From Bacillota bacterium (GTDB taxonomy: Bacteria > Bacillota_A > Clostridia > Lachnospirales > Lachnospiraceae): a stretch of DNA of 64,000 nt. Each line of letters begins with the position of its first letter. Position 1 is the stretch's first letter. The stretch spans positions 186,001 to 250,000 of the forward strand of contig JAEYMU010000057.1 in assembly GCA_023407175.1 (NCBI GenBank), in the 5' to 3' direction. Of the stretch, positions 55,092 to 63,298 are shown piece by piece. The position numbers and the translations under genes were made by a program. The notes beneath the pieces are model-generated. The model was not told the origin of the DNA and made no database searches. It saw only the letters and a list, made by a program, of their open reading frames with translations.

Positions 55092-56249
55092 TCAAAATGA
55101 CTTCTCTAAAATATCATAAACATCCTGTTCCCTGATTGGCACCGGATTGACGGCCAATAGCCGGTATTCCATAGTTCCCTTTACAATCTCACGAAACATC
55201 TCCCGGCTTACCTTAACCTCACTTAATTTTCTGGGGATTCTTAAGTCGTCCACCAGCTTATCCACAGCCTTTATGGACAGGCTTGCCTGATCCCTGACAC
55301 TTAAGCCCTCTGTTTTTTCTCCGAGAAGCCAGGCTATTTTTGCAAATTTATTAATATTTCCCATGATATTCTTCTCCATCACATAGGGAAGCATCATGGA
55401 ATTGGCCAGACCATGGGCAACATGGGCGACTCCTCCGATTGCCTGGGAGATGCCATGTACGGCCCCAAGCCCGCCATTTACAAAGGCAGTTGCCGCCATG
55501 ACGCTGGCAATCGCCATATTGCTTCTTGCTTCCATATTCTCCGGATTGAACATGGCTGTTCTGATATTCTCCATAATGAGAAGCATGGCTTTTTCCGCAT
55601 AGGCATCACTGATGTGGCTGGCATTCAGGGATACATAGGCCTCAATTGCATGGGTGAGTGCATCCATACCGGTAGTCGCCGTAATAAAAGGGGGCATTGC
55701 CTTGTGTAAAACCGGATCAACCACTGCATACAATGGCATAAGGTATTCATGCGTCACCGACAGCTTGATATTATTCTCCGTATCGGTAATAACACTGGCA
55801 GCCGTTACCTCACTCCCGCTTCCCGCCGTCGTAGGGACTGCCAGAAGCGGTAATGACGGCTTAGAAACTGTCTTCGTTCCGCCAAACAAATAATCCCGGA
55901 TGGAACCCTCATTATTCGCCAACATGCAGATTGCCTTTGCCGTGTCGATGGAGCTTCCTCCTCCCACCGCGATGACTCCGTCGCATCCACTTTCCTTCAA
56001 TATCCCGGCGGTATGATCCACCAGATCAGCCGGAGGATCTACAACGGTGTCACTGTAGAGCACCCAATCCATGCCCTCCTGCTTCAAAGCCTCCAGCACA
56101 GCCTGAAAGGAACTCAGCTTCTCAATTACCTTATCTGTAACAATAAAAGGCTTTTCTATCCTTAACTGCTCGCACAGGTAGGCCAGCTTCAGGGCTTCTC
56201 CTTCTCCAAATATGATTTTGGTTGGCGATCTAAATAAAAAATGCTTCAT
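55092..56249 (-). CDS. iron-containing alcohol dehydrogenase
   Basis: Group III Fe-dependent alcohol dehydrogenase, 385 aa. The NAD-binding GGGSSIDTAKA segment (about 97-107) and the metal-binding signature with Asp and His residues (TTGMDALTHAIEAYVS and GAVHGISQAIGGVAHVAHG) are intact. It is close to 4-hydroxybutyrate dehydrogenase and 1,3-propanediol dehydrogenase types. It would reduce the aldehyde made by the neighbouring aminotransferase and regenerate NAD+. GGGAG precedes the ATG by ten bases. Confidence 0.9.
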   Translation of the reverse strand: MKHFLFRSPTKIIFGEGEALKLAYLCEQLRIEKPFIVTDKVIEKLSSFQAVLEALKQEGMDWVLYSDTVVDPPADLVDHTAGILKESGCDGVIAVGGGSSIDTAKAICMLANNEGSIRDYLFGGTKTVSKPSLPLLAVPTTAGSGSEVTAASVITDTENNIKLSVTHEYLMPLYAVVDPVLHKAMPPFITATTGMDALTHAIEAYVSLNASHISDAYAEKAMLLIMENIRTAMFNPENMEARSNMAIASVMAATAFVNGGLGAVHGISQAIGGVAHVAHGLANSMMLPYVMEKNIMGNINKFAKIAWLLGEKTEGLSVRDQASLSIKAVDKLVDDLRIPRKLSEVKVSREMFREIVKGTMEYRLLAVNPVPIREQDVYDILEKSF

Positions 56250-56268
56250 TTTATGTCTTCTCCCTTTA

Positions 56269-56898
56269 TCAATGAATTCCTAACTTCATCGTCAGGTATG
56301 CTTTAATTACTTCAACACATTGCTCCCGTCCTATCCTTGAACTATTGAGACAAAGGTCATAATTCGTAATATCATTCCAATCCTTGCCCGTATAATGCCT
56401 ATAGAAATCGCTGCGGTGCTTGTCCGTGCTCTTCACTGCTTTCTCCGCTGCTTTTCGTTCAAATTTGGCCCGCTCCATAATCGAATTGACACAATCCTCG
56501 AAGGACGCCTGAATATTAACACTGATCACATTGGGATAATCCCTAAGTATATGATCTGCCGCTCTTCCAATTACCACAAAGGCTTCCGAATTGGAAAGCA
56601 GTCTTAGAATTCTTGCCTGATACTGGAACAAATTCTCATCCGTCAGAAATAATTCATCCTCCGGATCCAGCAGGCCGTTAACATGAACAGTTCTTTTTCC
56701 GAGTAGCGGAAATACTCCCCTTCTGATTTTCTCATCCGCCAGGGAAAAAAGCGCTTCATTGATGCCGCTCTCAATGGAGGCCAGCTGGAGCAGCTCCTTA
56801 TCGATCAATTTCACGCCCAAAGCCTCGGCCAGCTTTGTTCCGATCTGCTTTCCGCCGCTTCCGTATCCCCGTGCAATGGTAACAACAAACCTCTTCAT
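56269..56898 (-). CDS. cytidylate kinase-like protein
   Basis: P-loop protein of 209 aa of the cytidylate-kinase-like family. The P-loop reads ARGYGSGGKQIGTKLAEALG (about 9-28), with VVIGRAADHIL and a lid-type basic segment KFERKAAEKAVKSTDKHRSDFYRHYTG. It is not the housekeeping Cmk; these proteins are frequent and uncharacterised in Clostridia. Found here between LIV-2 and the dehydrogenase genes on the same strand, 20 bp and 56 bp gaps. A regulatory or small-molecule kinase role is possible; nothing in the sequence decides it. Confidence 0.75.
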   Translation of the reverse strand: MKRFVVTIARGYGSGGKQIGTKLAEALGVKLIDKELLQLASIESGINEALFSLADEKIRRGVFPLLGKRTVHVNGLLDPEDELFLTDENLFQYQARILRLLSNSEAFVVIGRAADHILRDYPNVISVNIQASFEDCVNSIMERAKFERKAAEKAVKSTDKHRSDFYRHYTGKDWNDITNYDLCLNSSRIGREQCVEVIKAYLTMKLGIH

Positions 56899-56953
56899 GA
56901 CAACCTCCCTTCTGCTGTCCTTATACAGCCTGATTCATAGGTGAGCCTCTCTA

Positions 56954-57670
56954 CTAAATTCCCAGATAGGCCTTTTTTATCTGATCATCCTTCATCAAAT
57001 CCGCAGAATCGCCCTCATTAACAATATTTCCAACTTCAATCACATACGCTCTTTTCGAGACGGTCAATGCCATCTGGGCATTCTGTTCAACCAGAAGTAT
57101 CGTCGTATTATTTTCTTTATTTATCTTCTTAATGATGTGAAAGATTTCTTCTACAATGATTGGTGCAAGACCCATGGAGGGTTCATCCAGCAGTAAAAGC
57201 TTAGGCCTGCCCATCAAGGCCCGGGCAATGGCAAGCATCTGCTGCTCCCCGCCCGACAGAGTTCCTCCGATCTGGGCAACGCGCTCCTTAAGCCGAGGGA
57301 ATACCTGAAAAATCCACTCCCGGTCCTTTCTGATGCCATCCCGGTCCCTGCGCAGATAGGCTCCTAAGTTAATATTCTCAAGTACGGTCAAATTAGGGAA
57401 TATCCCTCTTCCCTCCGGTACCTGTATCACACCTATTTTCACCAGCCTGTGCGCTTCTGTCATGGAAATATCCCTGCCCCGATAATGAATTGAGCCCGGA
57501 TTGCATTTTACCAGACTGGAGATCGCACGCAGCGTTGTTGACTTTCCTGCACCGTTTGGTCCGATTAAGGCTACAACTTCTCCTTCCTCCACATGAAAGG
57601 ATATTTTATGCAGTGCAGGAACAATTCCATAGCTCACGCTCAACTCTTTTATCTCAAGAATACGGTCCAT
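56954..57670 (-). CDS. livF: LIV-type ABC transporter ATP-binding protein (LivF-like), second system
   Basis: ATPase of the LIV-2 importer, 238 aa. Walker A GPNGAGKST (about 36-44), signature LSGGEQQMLAIARAL and Walker B LLLLDEPSMGLAP are all canonical, unlike the LIV-1 LivF. It lies 40 bp after livG. With LivG it should power uptake of the substrate handled by the downstream enzymes. Confidence 0.92.
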   Translation of the reverse strand: MDRILEIKELSVSYGIVPALHKISFHVEEGEVVALIGPNGAGKSTTLRAISSLVKCNPGSIHYRGRDISMTEAHRLVKIGVIQVPEGRGIFPNLTVLENINLGAYLRRDRDGIRKDREWIFQVFPRLKERVAQIGGTLSGGEQQMLAIARALMGRPKLLLLDEPSMGLAPIIVEEIFHIIKKINKENNTTILLVEQNAQMALTVSKRAYVIEVGNIVNEGDSADLMKDDQIKKAYLGI

Positions 57671-57710
57671 TTTTCACTCCATTCCTGCGCAGGTTTTCTG
57701 CGCATATCCA

Positions 57711-58490
57711 TCATTCTTCCTGAAAGGTTCCGCTTCCCAGATAGGCTTGGATGACTCTTTCATTGTTTTGAATATCAGCAGGCCTTCCGTCTGCTATCTT
57801 CATCCCGTGGTCAAGCACAATAATACGATCTGAAATATTCATGACGAATTTCATATCATGCTCGATAATAAGAACATCCTTCTCCATTTCCTTCGTAATA
57901 TGATGCACCACCTTTGTCAGCTCTTCCTTTTCAAAATTATTCATACCGGCTCCCGGCTCATCTAAGAGCAAAAGACTGGGGTTCGTAGCAAGCCCACGGG
58001 CGATTTCCAGAAGCCTCTGTTTTCCATAGGGAAGGTTGATTGCCAGCTCCTCCTCCATATCCGCAAGGCCTACCATTCTCAATAGCTCCTCGCATTTGTC
58101 GATGATTTCCCCGCGTTTTTTTTTCAGATTCCAGGGAAACAGTACGGACATCAGCAGCCTTTCCTGATTGCAGGCCGGATGAGCGACCAGTATATTTTCC
58201 AGTACCGTCATGCTCTTGAAGAGCCTGATATTTTGAAAGGTTCGGGCGATACCGTAATTAGTCCTTTCATAAGCCTTCATTCTGGTTATATTCCTATCCT
58301 TGAATACAATACTTCCTTCATTCGGCTGGTAAACCCCGGTCAGCAAATTGAAAAAGGTAGTTTTCCCTGCTCCGTTTGGACCGATCAGGGAAAGAATTTC
58401 TCCCCTCTCCTGTTCAAGACTGACACTATCTACCGCTGTCAGTCCCCCAAACCGGATTGTCACATTTGACACCTGAAGGACTTTTTCCAT
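57711..58490 (-). CDS. livG: LIV-type ABC transporter ATP-binding protein (LivG-like), second system
   Basis: ATPase of LIV-2, 259 aa. Walker A GPNGAGKTT, the LivG region RTFQNIRLFKSMTVLENILVA and Walker B LLLLDEPGAGMN are visible. ATG 58490 has AGGAG eight bases upstream; a GTG at 58499 is in frame. Its first 65 bases overlap the 3' end of livM in another frame, an unusually long overlap. Confidence 0.92.
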   Translation of the reverse strand: MEKVLQVSNVTIRFGGLTAVDSVSLEQERGEILSLIGPNGAGKTTFFNLLTGVYQPNEGSIVFKDRNITRMKAYERTNYGIARTFQNIRLFKSMTVLENILVAHPACNQERLLMSVLFPWNLKKKRGEIIDKCEELLRMVGLADMEEELAINLPYGKQRLLEIARGLATNPSLLLLDEPGAGMNNFEKEELTKVVHHITKEMEKDVLIIEHDMKFVMNISDRIIVLDHGMKIADGRPADIQNNERVIQAYLGSGTFQEE

Positions 58491-59475
58491 AGTTAGCACT
58501 CCTTCCTGCGATTGTCTTGTACATGTTTTTCACTCTCTTATCCGCACCCCAGATTCCGTTCGGCCTGAAAATCATCATGAGCACCATAGCTGCTCCGTAA
58601 AGCACCATCCGGTACTGGCTGAAGGACCTTAATGCCTCCGGCAAAATTGTAAGGATGCAGGCTCCTATGATTGAGCCGGGTATACTCCCCATTCCGCCGA
58701 GAACCACCATGGAAACCATGGAAATGGATTCGCTGTAGGTAAAGCTGCTGGGACTGACAAATGCCATATACACCGCATAAAAGCTTCCCATGATACCGGC
58801 GATAACCGCACCGATGATAAAGGCCCAGAGCTTGTATTTTACAGGATATATTCCAATCGCCGAGGCTGCCACACTGTCTTCCTTAATCGTCAGCATGGCC
58901 ATTCCAAAACCGGAGGTTGTAAGCCTTTTCATAAAGATTACAATGGCGACCAATAAAATCAGTGCAAAAAAGTAATACTCCGTCTTATTGTTGATCGTAA
59001 AGCTTCCTATCTTGGGAGAGGGAATTCCAGGCAATCCCATCGGTCCTCTGGTAATGCTGATGGCATTCGTAGTGAACAGCCGAAATACCTCTCCAAAGCC
59101 CAGGGTCATTACTGCCAGGTAATCACCTCTTAATTTTAAGGTGGGTAATGCCAGAAACGCTCCGAAGATTCCCACCCCTACGGCACTGATTAGGGCCGCC
59201 AGCCAGAAGTTCATGCTAAGCCTCATCATCAGCAGGGATGTAATGTAGGCACCGATTCCAAAGAAGGTAACATGTCCAAGGGAAAACTGTCCGGACCAGC
59301 CGATAATCAGATTAAGACTTAAGGTCAGGCAGGAATATATAAAACAGAAAATGATGATATGTAGGATATACTTATTTGTAACGATAAAGGGAACCATGAT
59401 CAGGGCGGCTAATAATACCAGCAGCAGTATTAGTTTTATTCTGGCCGTAAGCCTGAATTTTTTTATTTTACTCAA
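58426..59475 (-). CDS. livM: LIV-type ABC transporter permease (LivM-like), second system
   Basis: Permease of LIV-2, 349 aa with about nine membrane segments. The LivM hallmark GWSGQFSLGHVTFFGIGAY is present, as is the coupling loop KEDSVAASAIGI. Start is TTG 59475 with GGGAGGG six bases upstream, rather than the ATG at 59493 that precedes the ribosome site. The chain continues 30 or so residues past the usual end, polar and overlapping livG, so the tail may be non-functional. Confidence 0.88.
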   Translation of the reverse strand: MSKIKKFRLTARIKLILLLVLLAALIMVPFIVTNKYILHIIIFCFIYSCLTLSLNLIIGWSGQFSLGHVTFFGIGAYITSLLMMRLSMNFWLAALISAVGVGIFGAFLALPTLKLRGDYLAVMTLGFGEVFRLFTTNAISITRGPMGLPGIPSPKIGSFTINNKTEYYFFALILLVAIVIFMKRLTTSGFGMAMLTIKEDSVAASAIGIYPVKYKLWAFIIGAVIAGIMGSFYAVYMAFVSPSSFTYSESISMVSMVVLGGMGSIPGSIIGACILTILPEALRSFSQYRMVLYGAAMVLMMIFRPNGIWGADKRVKNMYKTIAGRSANYGKSPSGVKCDNPVWGTDSGR

Positions 59476-59539
59476 CGTAATCCCTCCCGGCATTCATATG
59501 ATTTCATAAACATTACTTCGCCTTTCAAGCTGTATTTTG

Positions 59540-60409
59540 CTATACCTTGTCAACATGCTTCACTCCCAGGATACCGGAGGGACGTATCAGTAATATTGCA
59601 ATCATTACAATAAATGCATAGGCATCCCTGTAGCCGGAGGATATATAGCCTGCTCCCAGACTTTCTATCACACCGATCAGCAGTCCTCCCACCACTGCAC
59701 CGGGAATTGATCCGATGCCGCCCAGAATGGCTGCGGAAAATGCCTTCATTCCCAGCAGATATCCCATGGTCGGATAAACCGCATTATAATAAGTACCTAT
59801 GCATATACCTGCTATCCCTGCCATAAAGGCACCCAGTCCAAAGGTCATGGATATAATAAAATTTGTATTGATCCCCATCAGCTTCGAATTCTGAATGCTG
59901 ACGGAACAGGCTCTCATGGCCACGCCGATCTTTGTTTTATAAACCAATAGATAAAGAAACGCTAACATTACGGCTGTTATGATTCCTATAATTATCTGAA
60001 TATTCGTAAAAGATATCGATCCAACGGTATAAGGCACCTTGGTAATCGTTGTCAGGGGTTTGGTTGAGGTCCCAAAAACCAACTGTGCAAAGTTCTGTAA
60101 GAATACAGAAACCCCAAGAGCACTTACCAGCACTGCCATCTGCCGATTTACTTTGATTGGACGATAAGCCAGCCGTTCCACCGTCATTCCAATCACGGCT
60201 GTAGCTGCCGCAGCCAATAGAATCATTGCCAGCACCGGCAGGTGAAGCTGAGTTACCATTATGAGTCCGATAAAGGTTCCAACCATCAATACATCGGCAT
60301 GGGCCCAGTTAACAATTTGCAGAACACCATAAACCATGGAATATCCAAGTGCCACCAGGGCATATATGCTGCCAACGGTCAGTCCATTTACTAATTGCTG
60401 GAGAAACAT
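59540..60409 (-). CDS. livH: LIV-type ABC transporter permease (LivH-like), second system
   Basis: Permease of LIV-2, 289 aa, about eight membrane segments. LivH features: LVNGLTVGSIYALVALGYSMVYGVLQIVNWAHAD at the N-terminus, RACSVSIQNSKLMGIN coupling loop and FSAAILGGIGSIPGAVVGG near the C-terminus. AGGAG lies nine bases before the ATG. It is separated from the binding-protein gene by 140 bp that hold an inverted repeat. Confidence 0.92.
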   Translation of the reverse strand: MFLQQLVNGLTVGSIYALVALGYSMVYGVLQIVNWAHADVLMVGTFIGLIMVTQLHLPVLAMILLAAAATAVIGMTVERLAYRPIKVNRQMAVLVSALGVSVFLQNFAQLVFGTSTKPLTTITKVPYTVGSISFTNIQIIIGIITAVMLAFLYLLVYKTKIGVAMRACSVSIQNSKLMGINTNFIISMTFGLGAFMAGIAGICIGTYYNAVYPTMGYLLGMKAFSAAILGGIGSIPGAVVGGLLIGVIESLGAGYISSGYRDAYAFIVMIAILLIRPSGILGVKHVDKV

Positions 60410-60437
60410 ATCTTTACTCTCCTTTCATTGATCATCA

Positions 60438-60504
60438 GGAAATTGCGAAACCAGGCAGCTTTTGCTTGTATACCTTTCCTGTAGGTTATGGGTTTCGCAA
60501 TTCC
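60438..60504. repeat. inverted repeat between LIV-2 binding protein and livH
   Basis: GGAAATTGCGAAACC (60438-60452) pairs with GGTTTCGCAATTCC (60491-60504) apart from one extra A. The core GGAAATTGCG also occurs in the repeat at 41308. Placement parallels the hairpin at 4093 in LIV-1; it may limit read-through or protect the upstream mRNA. Confidence 0.55.
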
Positions 60505-60549
60505 CATATCATTGCATATGAAATTCTCCCTATATGCAGACAAGTCTTT

Positions 60550-61734
60550 TTATTGATAAATTTCAAATTTTCCGTCTTTCACAACAAATTTCAGATATTC
60601 CTTTTCCACATCTCCATTTACAAATTGATTGAGTCCGGTAACACCGGTATAGCTGATATTGGTAATCGCATTGTTGATGGATTCCCGATCCAGGGTATCA
60701 CAGGTTTTCATCGCTTCCAGAATTACATTGGTGGCATCATAGGCAAGTGCGGCCCAATTAGAAGGCTCCTCACCATATTTATCCTGGAAGGCCTTCACGA
60801 AGGCCTGAACTGTTTCATCCGGATTATCCGGAGTAAAGGCACCCAGAGTATAGATTCCTTCTACTGCGGCTCCCCCTTCTGAAATAAGGGCCGGTGAATA
60901 TAAGCCATCGGCTCCGGCAATCGGTACATCCCCGACACCCAGAGTGTCTGCCTGGCTTGCAATCAAAGCTGTCTCCGTAACCAGACCGCAGATGAAGATA
61001 CCATCCACACCTGCATCCTTGATACTGGTCAGAATCGTACTGAAATCTTTTGTCTCGCCATATACAAAGGTTCCGGTATACGCGATTTCAAGACCCTTTT
61101 CTTTGGCCTCCTCTGAGAATTTGTCCGAAATACCGAGACCATAATCATCCTGCTCATAAAGCAGGGCTATTTTCTTCCAGCCCAGGTCCGCACAATAATC
61201 CGCTCCCAGCTTTCCTACATAAGCATCGGAGGCACAGGTTCTGAAGAAATAGGGACTTGCTCCGGTCAGATCGGGTGAGGTTGATACAGGGCTGATTGCT
61301 GAAAGTCCCACTTCCTTATACACCGGGACCTGCGCAAGTGCACAGGAGCTGTTATAGGAGGTTACGACTGCAAGAATGCTGTCATTTTCGGAAAATTTAT
61401 TTGCAATAGCGGCAGCAGAGGCCGGGTCTGCTTCATCATCCTCCGATACAATTTCAACCGTTCGCCCTTTGATGCCCCCGGCTTCATTACACTGATCTAT
61501 CGCCAGCTGGATAGCATCAACAATATATTGTCCATCCGCGGCTACCGTTCCTGACAGCGGAAAGGAGGTCCCAATTTTAATGGGATCGGAAGACCCTTCC
61601 GTTCCGGCTTCACTTTCATCCCCACCTGAACCGGAGTTTGTTTCGGAGGCTTTAGAGGAACAGCCTGTCAGAACCAATAGTGTAAGTACGAGTATAGCTG
61701 CCGTAAATTTTTTGATTGCATTGTGGATTTTCAT
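60550..61734 (-). CDS. LIV-type solute-binding lipoprotein, second system
   Basis: Extracellular receptor of LIV-2, 394 aa. The signal peptide ends in LTGC (lipidated Cys25), followed by a Ser/Gly/Glu linker. The mature chain starts PIKIGTSFPLSGTVAADGQYIVDAIQLAIDQCNEAGGI, the classic LivJ/amide-binding pattern, with FRTCASDAYVGKLGADY further on. ATG 61734 has AAAGGA eight bases upstream; the ORF frame to 61824 lacks a site. It is the first gene of the proposed long catabolic operon. Ligand probably an amino acid or amino acid derivative. Confidence 0.92.
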   Translation of the reverse strand: MKIHNAIKKFTAAILVLTLLVLTGCSSKASETNSGSGGDESEAGTEGSSDPIKIGTSFPLSGTVAADGQYIVDAIQLAIDQCNEAGGIKGRTVEIVSEDDEADPASAAAIANKFSENDSILAVVTSYNSSCALAQVPVYKEVGLSAISPVSTSPDLTGASPYFFRTCASDAYVGKLGADYCADLGWKKIALLYEQDDYGLGISDKFSEEAKEKGLEIAYTGTFVYGETKDFSTILTSIKDAGVDGIFICGLVTETALIASQADTLGVGDVPIAGADGLYSPALISEGGAAVEGIYTLGAFTPDNPDETVQAFVKAFQDKYGEEPSNWAALAYDATNVILEAMKTCDTLDRESINNAITNISYTGVTGLNQFVNGDVEKEYLKFVVKDGKFEIYQ

Positions 61735-61763
61735 TTCAATTTTCCTTTCTTTTTCATTATTAA

Positions 61764-61793
61764 AAGGCGCTTTGAGTATTCTCAATGCGCCTT
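61764..61793 (-). terminator. leader hairpin 2 of the LIV-2 operon
   Basis: On the minus strand AAGGCGC-ATTGAG, loop AATA, CTCAAA-GCGCCTT and then TTAATAA. It lies just upstream of the ribosome site of the binding-protein gene. It could be an RNA stability element or attenuator. Confidence 0.5.
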
Positions 61794-61872
61794 CACATCT
61801 GAGGAACAATATTAAAAAAGTCACACTACCTAATCCATGGGATCAGCAATCCATGGAATTTGTTAATATAAT

Positions 61873-61951
61873 AAAAAAAGGGCAATGTTATCATCTAAAA
61901 AATAACATCACCCTTGTATTATTTATAAAATAACATCGCCCTTGTATTATT
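61873..61951 (-). terminator. leader terminator with two alternative 5' arms
   Basis: On the minus strand ATAACATTGCCCT followed by seven Ts is the 3' arm of an intrinsic terminator. Two tandem near-identical upstream segments, AGGGTGATGTTAT (61914-61902) and AGGGCGATGTTAT (61942-61930), can each pair with it using only GU wobbles. The tandem unit repeats with a 28 bp period. The structure precedes the first gene by about 140 bp and suggests attenuation of the LIV-2 operon. Confidence 0.6.
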
Positions 61952-61997
61952 ATAATATTTTGTTGTATCAAATACTTCTATCTGCAGATATAATTTC

Positions 61998-62055
61998 ATT
62001 GGTATAACCGGTCTAACCAATATCTATATATTATCATCTATTCCTCGAAAATCAA
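61998..62055 (-). promoter_or_regulatory. LIV-2 operon promoter and operator
   Basis: Minus-strand -35 TTGATT (62055-62050), 16 bp spacer, -10 TAATAT (62033-62028). Immediately after lies a 24 bp dyad (61998-62021) with ATTGGT and ACCAAT arms around ACCGGT; it contains two overlapping GGTNNNACC sites. ACCGGTCTA is shared with the FadR-type regulator promoter at 46926. Position at the transcription start fits repression. Confidence 0.6.
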
Positions 62056-62190
62056 GATGGAATAATCACTAAAATATCAATCCTAATATTCAAAAAATTG
62101 TTAATTATGTATAAGTCATACAAATCAGCCCCGATTTCATATAAAACTTCATACGAAGAACAGAAGCACTCACATCATATTCCCAAATAA

Positions 62191-62234
62191 AAAACAAAAG
62201 CATCTCAAAAGTCATAAAATTGACTTTGAGATGC
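62191..62234 (-). terminator. terminator of the trp genes
   Basis: On the minus strand GCATCTCAAAGTCA, loop, TGACTTTTGAGATGC followed by TTTTGTTTTTT. It lies 24 bp after the trpD stop. Confidence 0.85.
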
Positions 62235-62257
62235 CCTCTTACAGTATCTATCTGTAT

Positions 62258-63298
62258 TTAATTATATTTCTTAAATTCATGGGAGGCCTCGATGAATTCG
62301 TTCAGCTTATCCTGGGCCAGACCGCTGTCCAGAATCTCCTTCGCCAGCTTTACGCCTTCCTTTAAGGAATCTGCCTTATCTCCCACCATCAGTGCTCCTG
62401 CAGCATTCAGAATAACTGCCTGCCGCCTTGGCCCCCTGTTCTTGCCGGAGAACACATCCTTAATCATAACCGCATTTGCCTCCGGGGTTCCGGTTGCAAT
62501 GTCATTTAACTTACAGCGTGTCAGTCCCAGCTCCTCCGGTGTAAGCTCATAGCTGGTAATTTTGCCGTTCTTTAATTCATTTACCCTGGTGGTTCCAAGC
62601 AGTGATATTTCATCCATTCCGTCCAGTCCATGGACAAATAGTGCCCTGGTATATCCCAGAGACAGCGCAACCTCTGTGACCATATCCAGCAATTCCGGCT
62701 TATAGACCCCCATAACATGTCTGGTTGCCAGTGCGGGATTGATCAGCGGACCGATGATCGTATAAAAAATTGTCTTTATTCCCAGGTCCTTCTCGGGATG
62801 AATCATCTTCTGCATCACCGGATGGAATAAGGGCGCATAAAGGAATGCCATTCCAACCTCCTCAATCAGCCTCTCCACACCCCTGGGGCTCTGGTGAATG
62901 CAGATACCCAGTGCCTCCAAAACATCGGCGCTGCCGGAGAGGTTAATGCTTGATTTGCTTCCGGTCTTGGCTACCTTGATACCGGCAGCCGCCGCTACGA
63001 AGGCTACAGCTGTAGAAATGTTAAAGGTATTTAATCCTCCGCCCGTCCCACAGGTGTCCATCAGCTCTTCTTCCACCTGGGGCTTAATCTGGATGCAAAG
63101 GTCCCGCATAGCCCTGGCAATTGCAGCTATCTCCGCCAGAGTCGGCCCCTTCATCAGCAAAGCTACCTGAAAGCTCATAATCTGAATATCCGTCATTTTA
63201 TCGTTATGGATGTCAAGAATCGCCTGATAGGCTTCCTCTTCACTTAAGCCCTGGCCTAAGTTAAGCTTAAGCAATATGTCATTGATCTGATCAGCCAT
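62258..63298 (-). CDS. trpD: anthranilate phosphoribosyltransferase-family protein
   Basis: TrpD-type phosphoribosyltransferase, 346 aa, joining anthranilate and PRPP in tryptophan synthesis. The family layout is clear: N-terminal helices, DTCGTGG (81-87), FNISTAVAFVAAAAGIKVAK, SGSADVLEALG (121-131), and DGMDEISLLGTT. Two PRPP-site segments are altered: GTGGDG lacks its Asp (reads GTGGGL) and the canonical KHGNR reads KTGSK (111-115). It follows trpA with an 8 bp overlap, whereas trpD usually precedes trpC. It may be a second, diverged copy. Start ATG 63298 has AAGGGAG nine bases upstream. Confidence 0.8.
   Translation of the reverse strand: MADQINDILLKLNLGQGLSEEEAYQAILDIHNDKMTDIQIMSFQVALLMKGPTLAEIAAIARAMRDLCIQIKPQVEEELMDTCGTGGGLNTFNISTAVAFVAAAAGIKVAKTGSKSSINLSGSADVLEALGICIHQSPRGVERLIEEVGMAFLYAPLFHPVMQKMIHPEKDLGIKTIFYTIIGPLINPALATRHVMGVYKPELLDMVTEVALSLGYTRALFVHGLDGMDEISLLGTTRVNELKNGKITSYELTPEELGLTRCKLNDIATGTPEANAVMIKDVFSGKNRGPRRQAVILNAAGALMVGDKADSLKEGVKLAKEILDSGLAQDKLNEFIEASHEFKKYN

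Noticed and set aside
61873..61951. CRISPR-like repeats
   Set aside because: Only two copies with a very short spacer; they are better explained as duplicated terminator arms.
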